Source: Conchocele bisecta
Taxonomy: Eukaryota; Mollusca; Bivalvia; Lucinida; Thyasiridae
NCBI GenBank assembly: GCA_029237695.1
Contig: CM055275.1
Location: forward strand, 86,023,088 to 86,087,087
DNA length: 64,000 nt
Reading direction: 5' to 3'
Shown: positions 17,284 through 28,052 of the stretch, one piece after another
Position numbering within the stretch: position 1 is the first letter of the stretch
How the letters are laid out: every line of letters starts with the position of its first letter
Made by a program: the position numbers and the translations under genes
The notes under the pieces: generated by a model
The model's input: only the letters and a program-made list of their open reading frames with translations
Told to the model about the DNA's origin: nothing
Database searches by the model: none

Positions 17284-18016
17284 AGAGGTTCCGTATGTAT
17301 TCCGCCCGATAACACGCGCCTTTTATCGTAGTACGCCGAGAGTCCTAATTTTCGTTGACTGTACGTTTTAATAACGCCGTCTTTCATTTTAAATCCTCTA
17401 TTTTGCGCTACATCTATAATGTGTTTTCCATCTTCTGTAGTTTCGCTTAGTACTCGTTTATATCTATCCCAATTTAAATCGTTAGTTCTCTTGGACATTC
17501 CTTTCGCGGAGTTTTTATTAATTGAATTAAATTTTTCTACGAAATAACACTTACTAGATAACGCTATCGCCCTATCTCCGCTAAATTCCATTTTGAAAAG
17601 TCCTGGTTCTCTATTACTCCATTTATCCCAAGCCAACCATTTCTTTTTTTCTTTTTCAAACTCGTCTAGTAAGTTAGGTCTAATCAATTCCTCTATCGTT
17701 TTTCCACTAACTCCTATATACATACTATCCGTGTCCATCTGTATTAATTCGAAGTCTTCCCTTTTTACGTATTTGTCTAGAAATTCGTAGTAAAATTCCA
17801 ACATTCTCAATTTAGCGTGTTGATAAACCGCTATCCGCAGTGGAAGGGTCTCTTTACCGCACACCTGGGTTTTCGGGAAGATATTTCGTACGCATCTCCT
17901 ATCTCTTCCAAATCGTCAAAATACGCGGATCTTAATGCTTTTGTCAACACAGGTTTCGTCTCGCGTATATGTCGTATTTAAATGTCTCTCCGTTGCCTCT
18001 ATCATTTTTCCACAAC
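17280..18016 (-). pseudogene. C-terminal part of protein-primed family-B DNA polymerase, frameshifted, cut by assembly gap
   Basis: The open block 17834-17280 holds the motif C of family-B polymerases, MDTDSMYIG (about 17735-17720), where the two aspartates bind the catalytic metal, then the thumb-like region ending in RKLGLSAYYDKRRVLSGG. Upstream, towards the gap, reading continues in another frame from about 17836 (segment AYFDDLEEIGDAYE at about 17925) and again in another near 17965 (segment NGETFKYDIYA at about 17990). Two frame changes within 180 bp of the gap can be real decay or consensus errors at a contig end. Full-length Polinton polymerases exceed 1000 residues, so the exonuclease, protein-priming and palm N-terminal parts lie in or beyond the gap. 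Convergent with the integrase. Confidence 0.85.
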
Positions 18017-18516
18017 NNNNNNNNNNNNNNNNNNNNNNNNNNNNNNNNNNNNNNNNNNNNNNNNNNNNNNNNNNNNNNNNNNNNNNNNNNNNNNNNNNNN
18101 NNNNNNNNNNNNNNNNNNNNNNNNNNNNNNNNNNNNNNNNNNNNNNNNNNNNNNNNNNNNNNNNNNNNNNNNNNNNNNNNNNNNNNNNNNNNNNNNNNNN
18201 NNNNNNNNNNNNNNNNNNNNNNNNNNNNNNNNNNNNNNNNNNNNNNNNNNNNNNNNNNNNNNNNNNNNNNNNNNNNNNNNNNNNNNNNNNNNNNNNNNNN
18301 NNNNNNNNNNNNNNNNNNNNNNNNNNNNNNNNNNNNNNNNNNNNNNNNNNNNNNNNNNNNNNNNNNNNNNNNNNNNNNNNNNNNNNNNNNNNNNNNNNNN
18401 NNNNNNNNNNNNNNNNNNNNNNNNNNNNNNNNNNNNNNNNNNNNNNNNNNNNNNNNNNNNNNNNNNNNNNNNNNNNNNNNNNNNNNNNNNNNNNNNNNNN
18501 NNNNNNNNNNNNNNNN
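18017..18516. other. Assembly gap, 500 N
   Basis: Exactly 500 N, a conventional placeholder for a scaffold join of unknown size. The DNA on its right (a host dispersed repeat) is not shown to be contiguous with the element on its left. Confidence 0.99.
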
Positions 18517-18539
18517 TAAGTATTATTTGATATTTTCCT

Positions 18540-18655
18540 TAATATGCAACGGATTTTGATGAAATATGGCGCAGCATACGCGTCTTCATGAGCTGCATTT
18601 GGTGGTCTAGGGAGTTTGGCACAGCCTTATGTAGTTTTTGCGGAAATCGATTCTG
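18540..18655. repeat. Dispersed repeat R2 (second copy at 46.47 kb)
   Basis: GAAATATGGCGCA, ACGCGTCTT and AGCTGCATTTGGTGGTCT occur in the same order at 46470-46530, followed in both by a TTTTTGCG/AATCGATT block. The 46-kb copy folds back on itself. It is host sequence, so the Polinton has ended before this point. Confidence 0.7.
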
Positions 18656-18770
18656 GGAACCAGCGTACTTTTTATGGCCTAATTGAGGTATATTAAATGA
18701 AACATCACGTCACGTGGTTCCCATGCTCTGACAAAGAGGTTTATTGAGTTTTCCAGTAGCATATTTAACC

Positions 18771-19058
18771 AAAATTGCTAGCTATACTTATCTAGCAAAG
18801 TGTATTTTGAGGAAGTAATATTTTTTCCCCGAAATTCATTATTTCATATAGAACTAACGACTGCATATACATGTATTTGATGATTAAAAGTATGCAGAAT
18901 TATTATACTGAATTTATTACATTATCACAGTGAAAGTGGCTGTAATAATGTAATCAATTCAGTATAATACAAATTAATACATTTATCCTTAATTTGAAAA
19001 TTTCTCAAAGTGTACTTGGCAAGATAAGTATACTTTGCAATTTTGGTGAAATAGGCTA
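18771..19058. mobile_element. Foldback element
   Basis: CCAAAATTGCTAGCTATACT at the left pairs with the complement around 19021-19049 (GTATACTTTGCAATTTTGG). A second inner pair (AATTATTATACTGAAT / ATTCAGTATAATAC; ATTACATTAT / ATAATGTAAT) surrounds a GTGAAAGTGGCTG centre. No gene. Confidence 0.7.
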
Positions 19059-19073
19059 CATGTGTTGCTGCCT

Positions 19074-19165
19074 GTTTCACGAAACCTGCCCAAATTATAC
19101 GGCTATACATTTGATCAAATATTGATTTCATTACAATATTCTCTATGGGAATTTAACATGGGACA
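19074..19165. repeat. Module shared with the 56.3-kb locus
   Basis: GTTTCACGAAACCTGCCCAA, CAAATATTGATTT and TATGGGAATTTAACATGGG also occur at 56278-56500. Both loci lie next to the same 21-bp minisatellite, so a composite repeat is likely. Confidence 0.65.
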
Positions 19166-19179
19166 AAATAGTTCAGCCT

Positions 19180-19260
19180 GACGAACCAGGGGTCAATTTC
19201 ACTAAACATCGTACGACTAAAATGTTTGTAAGTGCAAATTTAGGATCGTCGGCGCAGGAA
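19180..19260. repeat. Half copy of the AGGGGGCCGTTTCACTAAA-type MITE
   Basis: ACCAGGGGTCAATTTCACTA plus ACTAAAATGTTTGTAAGTGC corresponds to the left arm of the MITE at 54362-54607; the other arm is not present. Confidence 0.6.
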
Positions 19261-19496
19261 GAATTGACAGAAAAAAACGCCTTTCTGCGTTCTGATTGTA
19301 TGTCAACCCTGCGTTACAGACAGAAAGTTTGACTGAGTTTAATATCTCGGTGCAATAGTTTTGACTGTTCCCCGAATAACCATGAAATAACTTTATAATA
19401 AGCTGTATTCATCAAAGAAACATAATAAAAACAATGAGTTTATTGCTCAGTGACCACTGCTTCATACAGAGCCGCAGAGTACACGAATTTTATTTT

Positions 19497-19912
19497 ATTA
19501 ATTTGTTCCCACAAAATAACAATTCGTTCCCTCAATTTAACAATTCGTTCCCTCGAATTAACAATTCGTTCCCACAATATAGCAATTCGTTCCCTCGAAT
19601 GAACAATTCGTTCCCACGATATAACAATTCGTTCCCTCGATATAGCAAATCGTTCCCTTGAATTAACAAATGAATTCGTTACCACGATATAACAATTCGT
19701 ACCCTCGAATTAACAATTCGTTCCCACGAAATGACAATTCGTTCCCTCAATTTAACAATTCGTTCCCACGATATAACAATTCGTTCCCTCGAATTAACAA
19801 TTCGTTCCCACGATATAGCAATTCGTTCCGGTGGGAACGAATTGTTATTTCGTGGGAACGAATTGTTAAATTGAGGGAACGAATTGTTATGTCGTGGGAA
19901 CGAATTAATACA
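19497..19912. repeat. 21-bp minisatellite arranged as an inverted repeat
   Basis: Units of 21 bp, AACAATTCGTTCCCTCGAAT(T) alternating with AACAATTCGTTCCCACGATA(T), run from 19502 to about 19829, where the array flips and three to four units return in reverse orientation to 19912 with a matching TTAAT/ATTAA outer end. A 21-bp period keeps a frame open on both strands (NNSFPRI-type and RERIVISWE-type heptads); I take this as a consequence of the period, not a gene. A short array of the same unit is at 56116-56250. Confidence 0.85.
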
Positions 19913-20778
19913 AAACAGAATTTCCGTAGCTTCAAGCCTAGTATAGCTATTGTAAGTTTCTTGTGATCATCATCTGAGTCGCTCCTTGTCTGGAAATTCA
20001 AAGACGAACAACGTAGTAGTTTTGCAATCATATTTTATTGGCACGCAATCGATCGTATAGTGGAAATAGTCTACATCAGGATACAGAAATAATTGCAGGT
20101 GGGTGGAGGGGGGTCTGTAATTACAAGTCGGCATAGCCTACCTCCGCGAGCGCGAAACGGGATGCCCATCGTAAAGTCGGGGGTCCTCCCCCAGGAAATG
20201 TTTAAATGCCAGATCACCGCAGATGCGATTTCCTGACACCTAGGCCAGGAACAAAGTCCAACTATTCGAGTATTGTAGATTTTGTTTTAAAAATTTGCCG
20301 GGAGCAGGGGTGGGGGGGGGGGGGGGTTCCGGACACCCTGGACCCTCCCCCTCCCACCTGGTGATCCGCGCCTGCCCGGTGCACAGACTAACAAAACGGT
20401 GCCCCAAGGCGACCCAGCCAAACTAGGTGTATATCGTTTAGCGAGCTATTTGTACACTGATTAGCCATCCCAAACAGACGGCCTTATATATTCTATGGAT
20501 TACATTTATCCAGCTTGTCTGGTTTCAGCCAGCCACACATCCTTGTATTTACCAACTGCGTCCGTCATACCGACATGAACCCCGAGGAACAGCCATATTG
20601 TTACACTATTCACCCACCAGGTAGATGGGTTTATCGTCACACGGCGTCAAGATACATTCAACTGCAAAATGTAATACACATGTTCTTGCATAGTCGTTGT
20701 ATGGGACCACGTGGTCTATTGTTTACACTGCAGTAATGGCGACGCCCATGAAGTTTCAGGTAAATCGTATGTGTCATC
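19913..20778. other. Intergenic, nothing recognised
   Basis: Includes a G run (20308-20327) and a GC-rich patch at 20100-20400. No supported gene. Confidence 0.4.
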
Positions 20779-20997
20779 ATGTGGCTGTGACTGAATAAAT
20801 GGGGCTCTGGGTTTTGTGTACACGTTTAGATCCAGATCTGTCAGCATCGGCACTGTTCGCCATTCCATCAGTGAAACACCCGTCATGTTTGCAACGAACA
20901 GAAAATATTGTTATCGTGGAACAGGATGTTATTTGATCAGGAGTTACACTGGTGGCAAATCTCGTAAGCCCCAGTTCTCCAACCACAGCCACATATT
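20779..20997. mobile_element. Foldback repeat R3 (copy 1)
   Basis: Begins GTGGCTGTGACTGAATAAAT and ends GGTTGGAGAACTGGGGCTTA in complement (CCCCAGTTCTCCAACCACAG on the plus strand). The centre carries CACTGTTCGCCATTCCATCA. A second copy in the opposite arm order is at 25438-25676. Of a type common in bivalve sequences as far as I recall. Confidence 0.7.
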
Positions 20998-21031
20998 AGT
21001 ATGTACCTACTTCAAATATGTATCGTTAGAG

Positions 21032-21173
21032 AGAATAGTAGGTTAGTGCCGTGACTGGGAAAACTATCTTGCAAGGCTTAGGAAACGGGATGGACGAGGC
21101 TCTACCGAGCCCATCCCGTTTCCGTGCCGCGCCAGATATTGTTTTCCCATTCACGGCACTAACCTAATATTCT
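21032..21173. mobile_element. Foldback element
   Basis: GAATAGTAGGTTAGTGCCGT at the left, ACGGCACTAACCTAATATTC at the right; inner arms GGAAACGGGATGG / CCATCCCGTTTCC (with one offset). About 140 bp, no gene. Confidence 0.8.
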
Positions 21174-21477
21174 ATTTATCCCGTCAACACCTACAACTAG
21201 CTTTAAAATGCAAAAAAAATAACCCCAGACAAAATCAGAGAATCAACTAATATGACAACCGCACATATTCATACGCAGTGATTAGGTCGTATTGACATGA
21301 TATCAAAAATGTGTCACGGCACCGTGTTTCACGGCACATACGCACTGAGTTGACGGAATAAAGCAACATTGTATCCTCACACTAGTTTGCGTTCTGTGTT
21401 AAACGCATAGACTCTCTATTTTTATTAAAAGTTTCATAACTGTACACGCTCATGCCGTATGTCGGCGGTTTCATATC

Positions 21478-21820
21478 ACAGGCACTTTATGGTATGAACG
21501 ACAAAAAGCCTTTTTAAATCATAACAAATTTACTCTGATATTAAATGTCTACAAGGTACGACACTCGCCATCATTTCAACCAACGGAAGTGGTAATAGTG
21601 CACCTTGGGCTCAACTCGTTAATTGAGTAATTGTAACTGCTGTTCCCGGCCTTTGTGCGCGCTACAATTACTGAATTAGAGAGCCGGGCCCAAGGTAAAT
21701 AATCCACTTTCGTTGGTTGAACAGATTGCGAGTGACGTACCTTGTAGGTAAATTAATCTCGGAGTAAAAGTTTGGTATGCTGTAAAGAACCTTTTGTCAT
21801 TGATACAACAAAGTGCATGT
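21478..21820. mobile_element. Foldback element, GGTACGACACTCGCCATC family (copy 1)
   Basis: Long arms: left with GGTATGAACGACAAAAAG, CTACAAGGTACGACACTCGC and TTCAACCAACGGAAGTGG, right with their complements (CCACTTTCGTTGGTTGAAC, GCGAGTGACGTACCTTGTAG, CCTTTTGTCATTGATAC). The centre holds AATTACTGAATTAGAGAGCC. Copy 2, interrupted, is in the GT92 intron. Confidence 0.8.
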
Positions 21821-21879
21821 GTTTCAGATTACCATTAAATTAATTCACTAATAAACATGGGGCAAATTTGTATTTGTCT

Positions 21880-22028
21880 GGGCCCGGTTGCTCAAAGCTT
21901 CAGTTAGCTTAATGGACTGTTAAATCCTTAACTGAATGGTTAAAATCTCTGTTTAACAGAGATTTTAACCATTCAGTTAAGGATTTAACAGTCCGTTAAG
22001 CTAACTGATGTTTTGAACAACCGGGCCC
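21880..22028. mobile_element. Near-perfect foldback element
   Basis: GGGCCCGGTTG at the left end, CAACCGGGCCC at the right; arms of about 70 bp meet at TCTCTGTTTAACAGAGA. The symmetry is almost complete, so the insertion is recent or is maintained by conversion. Confidence 0.85.
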
Positions 22029-22114
22029 TGGTAGACATTTTCTCATTGAAGACACGTGTACTTTGTGGTATGAACGCCTTTTAGAACACAGCCAACGTAG
22101 GTCCGATATTATAA

Positions 22115-22648
22115 TTAAAGGTACATGCCCACGTAGTTGGTACAAACTGTTCTCTATAGGAATTACATAAGTGTATAATTGTGTCACTATTGCACCAGTT
22201 CTAAAAATTACCAGTGCCCGCTATACAGACATAATCATTTAGTAATATTTATTTTACTGATAGTGACTCGCGGTTGTATCGGGCTATTATCATATGCAAA
22301 TGAGGCATGCTATTTTTTTAATTATTTATATTATATGAATTAAATGCGTCACCTGAACAAATAATAGTTTCGACAGATTATACAGTATGATTATTGCACA
22401 TACAAAATAAGTACAGATAATAACTAGCAATGTCCGTTGACATTTTAAGGAAACATGGTTATCGCCCCTGATTTTCAGTGCGGACATGTTTGTCTGATAT
22501 AAAATGTATGATAATGCCAATCAATACGTGGGGTAATGGTGAGTGAATGTTTATTTTGCCAGAAATACCTACATAATATACACAACTATCTGTCTCCCTA
22601 TATTATAACCTGGCAGTTTGTGCCTACTGAGTGAGCATGTACATTTAA
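22115..22648. mobile_element. TTAA-flanked MITE, AGGTACATGCCC family (copy 2)
   Basis: TTAA at 22115-22118 and 22645-22648. Same orientation as copy 1 (TTATAGGAATTACATAAGT-like left part, GGTTATCGCCCCTGATTTTC in the right part). Termini AGGTACATGCCCACG and GAGCATGTACAT, each with point changes. Confidence 0.85.
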
Positions 22649-22697
22649 GTAACACGCACGGTAGTTCACTCACCTGAGGAAGCGTCCTGGTGCCAAT

Positions 22698-23168
22698 GCT
22701 AAAATATATTTATCTCCTAATTAGGAGATACTAAGTCCTAATTAGGAGATAATATCTCCAAATTAGGACTTATTATCTCCTAATTACGAGATCCTTAGTC
22801 CTAATTAGGACATACTACGTCCTAATTATGACGTACTATCTACTAATTAGGACTTACTGTCTCATAATTAGTATATCCTAAGTAGGACGTATTATCTCCT
22901 AATTCCTAATTAGGAGATTAACAGTTTTAGCATTGATACATATAGTAAGTCCTAATTAGGAGATATTAACTCCTAATTAGGAGATAATAAGTCCAAATTA
23001 GGAGACAATAAGTCCTAAATAGGAGATACTAAGTCCTACTTAATATGTGATAGCAAGTACAATTAGGAGATAATAGCTCCTAATTACGAGATACTATCTC
23101 CTACTTTGTAGTTACTATCTCCTAATTAGGACTTAGTATCTCCTCATTAGGAGTTAGTATCTCCATGA
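22698..23168. repeat. TCCTAATTAGGA minisatellite
   Basis: About 470 bp of TCCTAATTAGGAGATA and variants (AAGTCCTAATTAGGAGATAC), period about 20 bp, each unit centred on the palindrome CCTAATTAGG. The array is AT-rich and self-complementary at every unit. Confidence 0.85.
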
Positions 23169-24505
23169 AAGGAAACAGATGTTATAAGACATTTACCCCA
23201 ATGTTAAGTTTATGAATGTGCTAAGTCTGTGACATTGACCTTGGGGTAAGGGTTGGGTGGTGGGTCATGGATTTGCTACAGCATGATAGAGGGTCATATG
23301 AGGAATGCATGTATGAAATATCAAGTCATTCCATGACCAGAATGTTAAGTTTATGAATGTGCTAAGTTTGTGACCTTAACCTTGGGGTAAGAGGTGGGCG
23401 GTGAGTCATGGATTTGCTATAGCATGATAGGCTATCATCAGATGAATGCATGCATGAAATATCAAGCCGTTCCATGAAAGGAAACAAATGTTACATTTAC
23501 CCCAACGTTAAGTTTACGAATGTGCTAGGTCTGTGACCTTGACCTTGGGGAAAGGGGTGGCGTGTCATGGATTTGGTATAGCACGATAGAGTATCATCAG
23601 ATGAATGCATGTACATATATGAAATATGAAGGCGTTCCCTGTAAATAAACAGAAGTTACACAACATTTACCCCAACGTTAAGTTTATGAATGATCTAAGT
23701 TTGTGACCTTGACCTTGGGGCAAGAGGTGGGCGGTGTGTCATGGATTTGCTGTAGCATGATAGGGTATCATCAGATGAATGCATGTATTAAATATCAAGG
23801 CGTTCCATGAAAGGAAACAGATGTTACATTTCCCCAACGTTAAGTTTACGAATGTGCTAAGTTTGTGACCTTGACCTTGGGGAAAGGGTTGTTGTGTCAT
23901 GGATTTGCTATAGCACGATAGAGTCAGTTGAATGCATGTATGAAATATCAAGGCATTCCCTATAAAGAAACAGAAGTTACACAACATTTACCCCAACGTT
24001 AAGTATATGAACATGCTAAAATGTTTACCTTGACCTTGGGGTAAGGGTTGGGTGGTGGGTCGTGGATTTGCTACAGTATTATAGAGGATCATCTGTGGAA
24101 TGCATGTATGAAATATGAAAGCGTTCCATGAAAGGAAACAGATGTAATAAGACATTTACACCAACGTTAAGTTTATGAATGTGCTAAGTTTGTGACCTTG
24201 ATCTTGGGGTAAGGGCTTGGTGGTGGGTCATGGATTTACTACAGCATGATAGAGGGTCATCTGAGGAATGCATGTATGAAATAACAAGGTGTTCCATGAA
24301 AGGAAACATAAATTATAAGACATATACCCCAAAGTTAAGTTTATGAATGTGCTAAGTTTGTGACCGTGACCTTCACCTTGGGGTAAGGGCTGGGTGGTGG
24401 GTCATGTATATGCTACAGCATGATAGAGGGTCATCTGAGGAATGCAGGTATGAAATAACAAGGTGTTCCATGAAAGGAAACAGAAGTAATAAGACATTTA
24501 CCCAA
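23164..24505. repeat. Satellite of about 165-bp units
   Basis: About eight diverged units, each with CCATGAAAGGAAACAGATGT, CCCCAACGTTAAGTTTATGA, GTGACCTTGACCTTGGGGTA, CATGGATTTGCTACAGCATG and ATGCATGTATGAAATATCAA in that order. Starts lie at about 23164, 23331, 23472, 23636, 23806, 23957, 24128, 24294 and 24468. The same unit in reverse orientation is at 30318-30640. Confidence 0.9.
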
Positions 24506-24574
24506 CGTTAAGTTTTTGGACGCCGACGCCGACGCTGCCGGTGGTATGCCATAAGCTCTTCTGCACTGCTAAAA

Positions 24575-24765
24575 ATGAATGATTTATGTCGGCCTACAAA
24601 AAATTTAATTTTTGAACTCTCAAATCTTAAAAAACGAGCATATTTTTTTGCAAAATTATCGCATTCATCACTGAAACAATAATGATGTATGCCGGCCCAC
24701 ACAATATTTGATTTGTGAAGTATCAAATCTTACAAACAGAGCATATTTTTTGCAAAATAATTAAT
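24575..24765. repeat. Two-copy tandem repeat of about 113 bp
   Basis: Blocks ATGTCGGCCTACA / ATGCCGGCCCACA, TATCAAATCTTACAAA / TCTCAAATCTTAAAAA and GAGCATATTTTTTGCAAAAT occur twice. Preceded by a short GACGCCGACGCCGACGC run. Confidence 0.7.
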
Positions 24766-25437
24766 GATCTTCTCAGTGGTTTGTTGCAGAGAGTAATTCA
24801 AGTTAAGCATTTGTTTAATTTATATTGGTAAACTGCTGAATGTACATGAAAAATAATTATTTTTGCTGACCACAAAAAACTGTAACTTGTGTGACTTGAG
24901 TATCATAGCATACCGACCGTGCATAATAAATATTATATTTCCAGAAGATTGAATTATCTTATTCAACTTGTCTAAAGCTCTAATTAAGCAAACTATTGAA
25001 CATAGACACAGATAAGGGCATGCTATTGACTGGCAAATGTCGCTGTTCCATGAATTGCAACAAAATGATGTAAAAAAGACGATTCTTAACTTTAACACCA
25101 TAATTTATTTGGTTATTTACACTTTTGAAACTACCGGTATTAAAACATGCAATGTAAATATAAGTAATGGTCCATATGAAATGAGACCGATTACATTACG
25201 CCCTGTAGTCTATACAAAAGCACAAGATGTATCCTTTAGTTATGTTACATACCTAATATGTGTATCATAAAGACACGACACCGGTATCATATGTCATCAG
25301 ATAACCCAAATATCGCTACCAAATATGGAGAAATACACAAATACACGCATGTAATTATACATCTGACTGAACAGAATCTGGAGAACGAAAATGCAATTCA
25401 CACAGAGAATGAAACAAGTTGACAGATGCATAGACAA
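24766..25437. other. Intergenic, nothing recognised
   Basis: AT-rich, no supported gene or repeat end. Confidence 0.4.
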
Positions 25438-25676
25438 ATGTGGCTGTGACTGGAGAAATGGGGCTTATGGGATTTGCGACCAGTGTAGTTCCTGATCAAA
25501 TAGCGTACTCCTGTAGCCTGATAACGATATGTGTTGCTTGTCAGAAGCATGATGGGTGTGTCATCGATGGAATAGTGAACAGTGCAGATCCTGATCAGAC
25601 TGTGCGGATGCACAGGCTGATTGGGGTCTATACTGGTGGAAAAACCCATAAGTCCCATTTCTCACAGTCACATATT
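25438..25676. mobile_element. Foldback repeat R3 (copy 2)
   Basis: TGTGGCTGTGACTGGAGAAA at the left and TTTCTCACAGTCACATA at the right, with arms of about 60 bp; inner parts CTGATCAAATAGC and AGTGCAGATCCTGATCAGAC. Compare 20779-20997. Confidence 0.75.
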
Positions 25677-25888
25677 CGACATTACACTCAGAATTTGCCT
25701 GGGTGTGTGAAAGAAATTCAAAAACATTTTCTTGCCACATTTGTGTTTATTTCACAATGCTTCAAATGGTAGTGACAACACTTACTTTGGTGACCAATTT
25801 AAGAAGGCATTCATATTTTGCATCTTTTCAGACAAACAAATGCACATGTAGAATGTTTTACATAATGCAAAATGTAAATGCATTGATT

Positions 25889-26044
25889 TAACGGCGGCAC
25901 TGGCTCGATGACCTTGCATGTCGGGACCGACTATTGAAGTCCCCCCACGCCGAAACTGCCATACGGAGCAGGTCGAGGTAGGAAGCAAACCCGGAGTCTC
26001 CCTATCCGCATTCCGACGCTCTAACTACTGAGCTAATCCGGCCA
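25889..26044 (-). repeat. tRNA-derived SINE
   Basis: On the minus strand it begins GTGGCCGGATTAGCTCAGTA (A-box-like TTAGCTCAGTAGTTAGAGC) and has a degenerate B box (GGGTTTGCTTCC). The 3' end, GCCAGTGCCGCCGTT after GCAAGGTCATCGA, is shared with the SINE ending near 45095, which suggests that both were copied by the same LINE. Confidence 0.75.
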
Positions 26045-27539
26045 CATTATTTACATAATGCGAGTCAATATAGTGATTTTATACTAGTACGAAGCACGGT
26101 TGGCAAATATTTGCAGTTTTATACGATTGCAAAACTTCAGTTTTCTCATCAGATAATTCCCTGCTACTTAGCATATCAACCCCAGTGTGTTCGACCGGCA
26201 TTTAAATGCCGTGATATATTATTAAGATCTATTGCATGATTACATTCCAAGAATATCATTTTATGCTCTGATGGTCGGATACCATAATAAACGACATTAA
26301 TCTGTGATATACAGCAAAGTGCACACTTCTGTGATTAACAAACAATCTGATAATAATACGAGGTGGAGCCTGGTAAAACAGGGCTTATGGCAATGGAGAT
26401 CAGTGTAGCTCCTGCTTCATAAAACCAATATGTAAATGATTTAGCTCATTACATGCTCCTGATCTGGTGCCAGGTGTAACAGGTGGAAGACGCATTAAAC
26501 AATTCTCGAATCCCACCCCATCCAAATATATAGCACAACACCAAATGGGTGGGGCAATGTGATTTCTTTAGTAAACATAATGTACGGTACCGGTACGAGA
26601 CCACGTGGGTGTGGTAATGTGATTTGTTTTAATGGGCATTTTTTTGTTTACGTCGCATGTCCGAGTCTTCCACCTGTCTTCCAGGTGGCCCTTCCAGAAC
26701 TGACAAAGATTCCCACTGGATCGGAATAGCACATTTCAATGAAAAAATGCCAATCTAACCAGAGTCAAATCACCAACTGTTCAACTTGTGCACTGGATAT
26801 ATGAAAGTAGTTTTACTTGTTCAGTCATAATTTCAACCTGCAAGGGGCTCGGGTTATCCCTGGTAGTAACAATTTCTGTCGCTGAAAACCTAATTCAAAT
26901 TACAGAACTTTAGTGTTATATACCAACTACAAAGTAAATATCGGTAGGGAGAAAATATTTACATAATGTATAAGTTTCAGGTTTGTGAATTTCGAACATA
27001 AAACTGTATGCGTGATGTAAATTGGGAAAATTATTTACAGATTATAAACATGATACCAGGAAGATGTTGGAAGTATTATTCAGGTGTATTGCAGGCCATG
27101 ATGTCAACAAATGGGTTTTCACCCACGACGTGCACGCTAATGCAAATTCAGTGGATCGTTTACAAATTATTATTAAATTAATGTTCAATGTCATCACCAT
27201 TCAACCCCCGCGTGACTATACGGATATTCTTGTCTCAGGGCACCTGGTGGGCGATACAAAATGAATACACGTTTCCAATTCCATTTTTGTATGAATAATA
27301 TCGTCTAGTATTACAGAATCCGCATCCGGATAGCAACACATCTGATCGTGTGACTATTTTTAGTTGAAATTAACATTAAAATAAAACACACTACACTTCT
27401 GTGTTATTTTGTTCACGACCGTGACTATTTGAAAAGCATGCTAACAAACATCTAAAGGAGTATGTAAACAAGTATAAACTGCTGTTTTCTGGCAAAATCT
27501 GGATTTCGAAAATTTCATTATTGTCACACTTTCTTGACT
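26045..27539. other. Intergenic, no gene seen
   Basis: An 80-codon frame (27022-27264) has no recognised domain. Short related blocks GGTGGGGCAATGTGATTTCT (about 26551) and GTGTGGTAATGTGATTTGTT (about 26609) form a two-copy repeat. Confidence 0.4.
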
Positions 27540-28052
27540 TTAAAGATACATTCCCACTCACTATGCACAATATGTCATTTATATCACAGACAACATCAGA
27601 GACATTTTCTGGCAAAAATAAATATTCATTCACTATTACCCCACGTATTGATTGGCATTATCATACATTTATATCAGACGTAAACATTTACACAATGATA
27701 TCAGGGGCGATAACAGTGTTCCTTTAACATGTTAACGGACATTGCTATTTATTCTCTGTATTTACTTTTTATGTGCAATGATCATAATTTATAATCTGTC
27801 GAAAATATTATTTGTTTCAGGTGACGCATTTAATTAGTATAAATAATTTAAAAATAGCATGCCTCATTTGCATATGAAAATAGCCTATTACCACTGCGCG
27901 TCACTATCAGTAAAATTGATATTATTAAATGATTATATCTGTATAGCGGGCACTCAAAAGTTTTAGTATTGGTGGAATAGTGACACAGTAATACACTTAT
28001 TTAATTCCTATAAAGAATAGTTTGTGCCTACTGAGTGGGTATGTGCCTTTAA
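27540..28052. mobile_element. TTAA-flanked MITE, AGGTACATGCCC family (copy 3, inverted)
   Basis: TTAA at 27540-27543 and 28049-28052. The internal order is reversed relative to copy 1: the GCGATAACAGTGTTCCTTTA part comes first and the ATTCCTATAAAGAATAGTTT part last. Termini AGATACATTCCCACTC and GAGTGGGTATGTGCCT. Confidence 0.85.

Larger units (their letters stand above)
6776..18016. mobile_element. Integrated Polinton/Maverick (adintovirus-like) element, degraded, right end missing
   Basis: The hallmark set of genes is present: family-B DNA polymerase C-terminus, DDE integrase of the retroviral type, packaging ATPase, double jelly-roll major capsid protein and a probable penton, plus eight or so genes that travel with them in animal elements of this kind. 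The visible part is about 11 kb; known Polintons are usually 15-20 kb, so several kilobases are missing (most of the polymerase, any protease, the right terminal repeat). The left limit is only approximate. The AT-rich repeat zone from about 6776 looks like element spacer and the CA repeat before it like host, but I cannot identify the terminal inverted repeat or the 6-bp target duplication because the right end is not in the sequence. Broken genes point to an old or non-functional copy. Confidence 0.88.

Noticed and set aside
19434..20031. Long open frames on both strands over the 21-bp array (heptad-like proteins)
   Set aside because: The 21-bp period keeps frames open automatically; no start context, no domain, and both strands are equally open.
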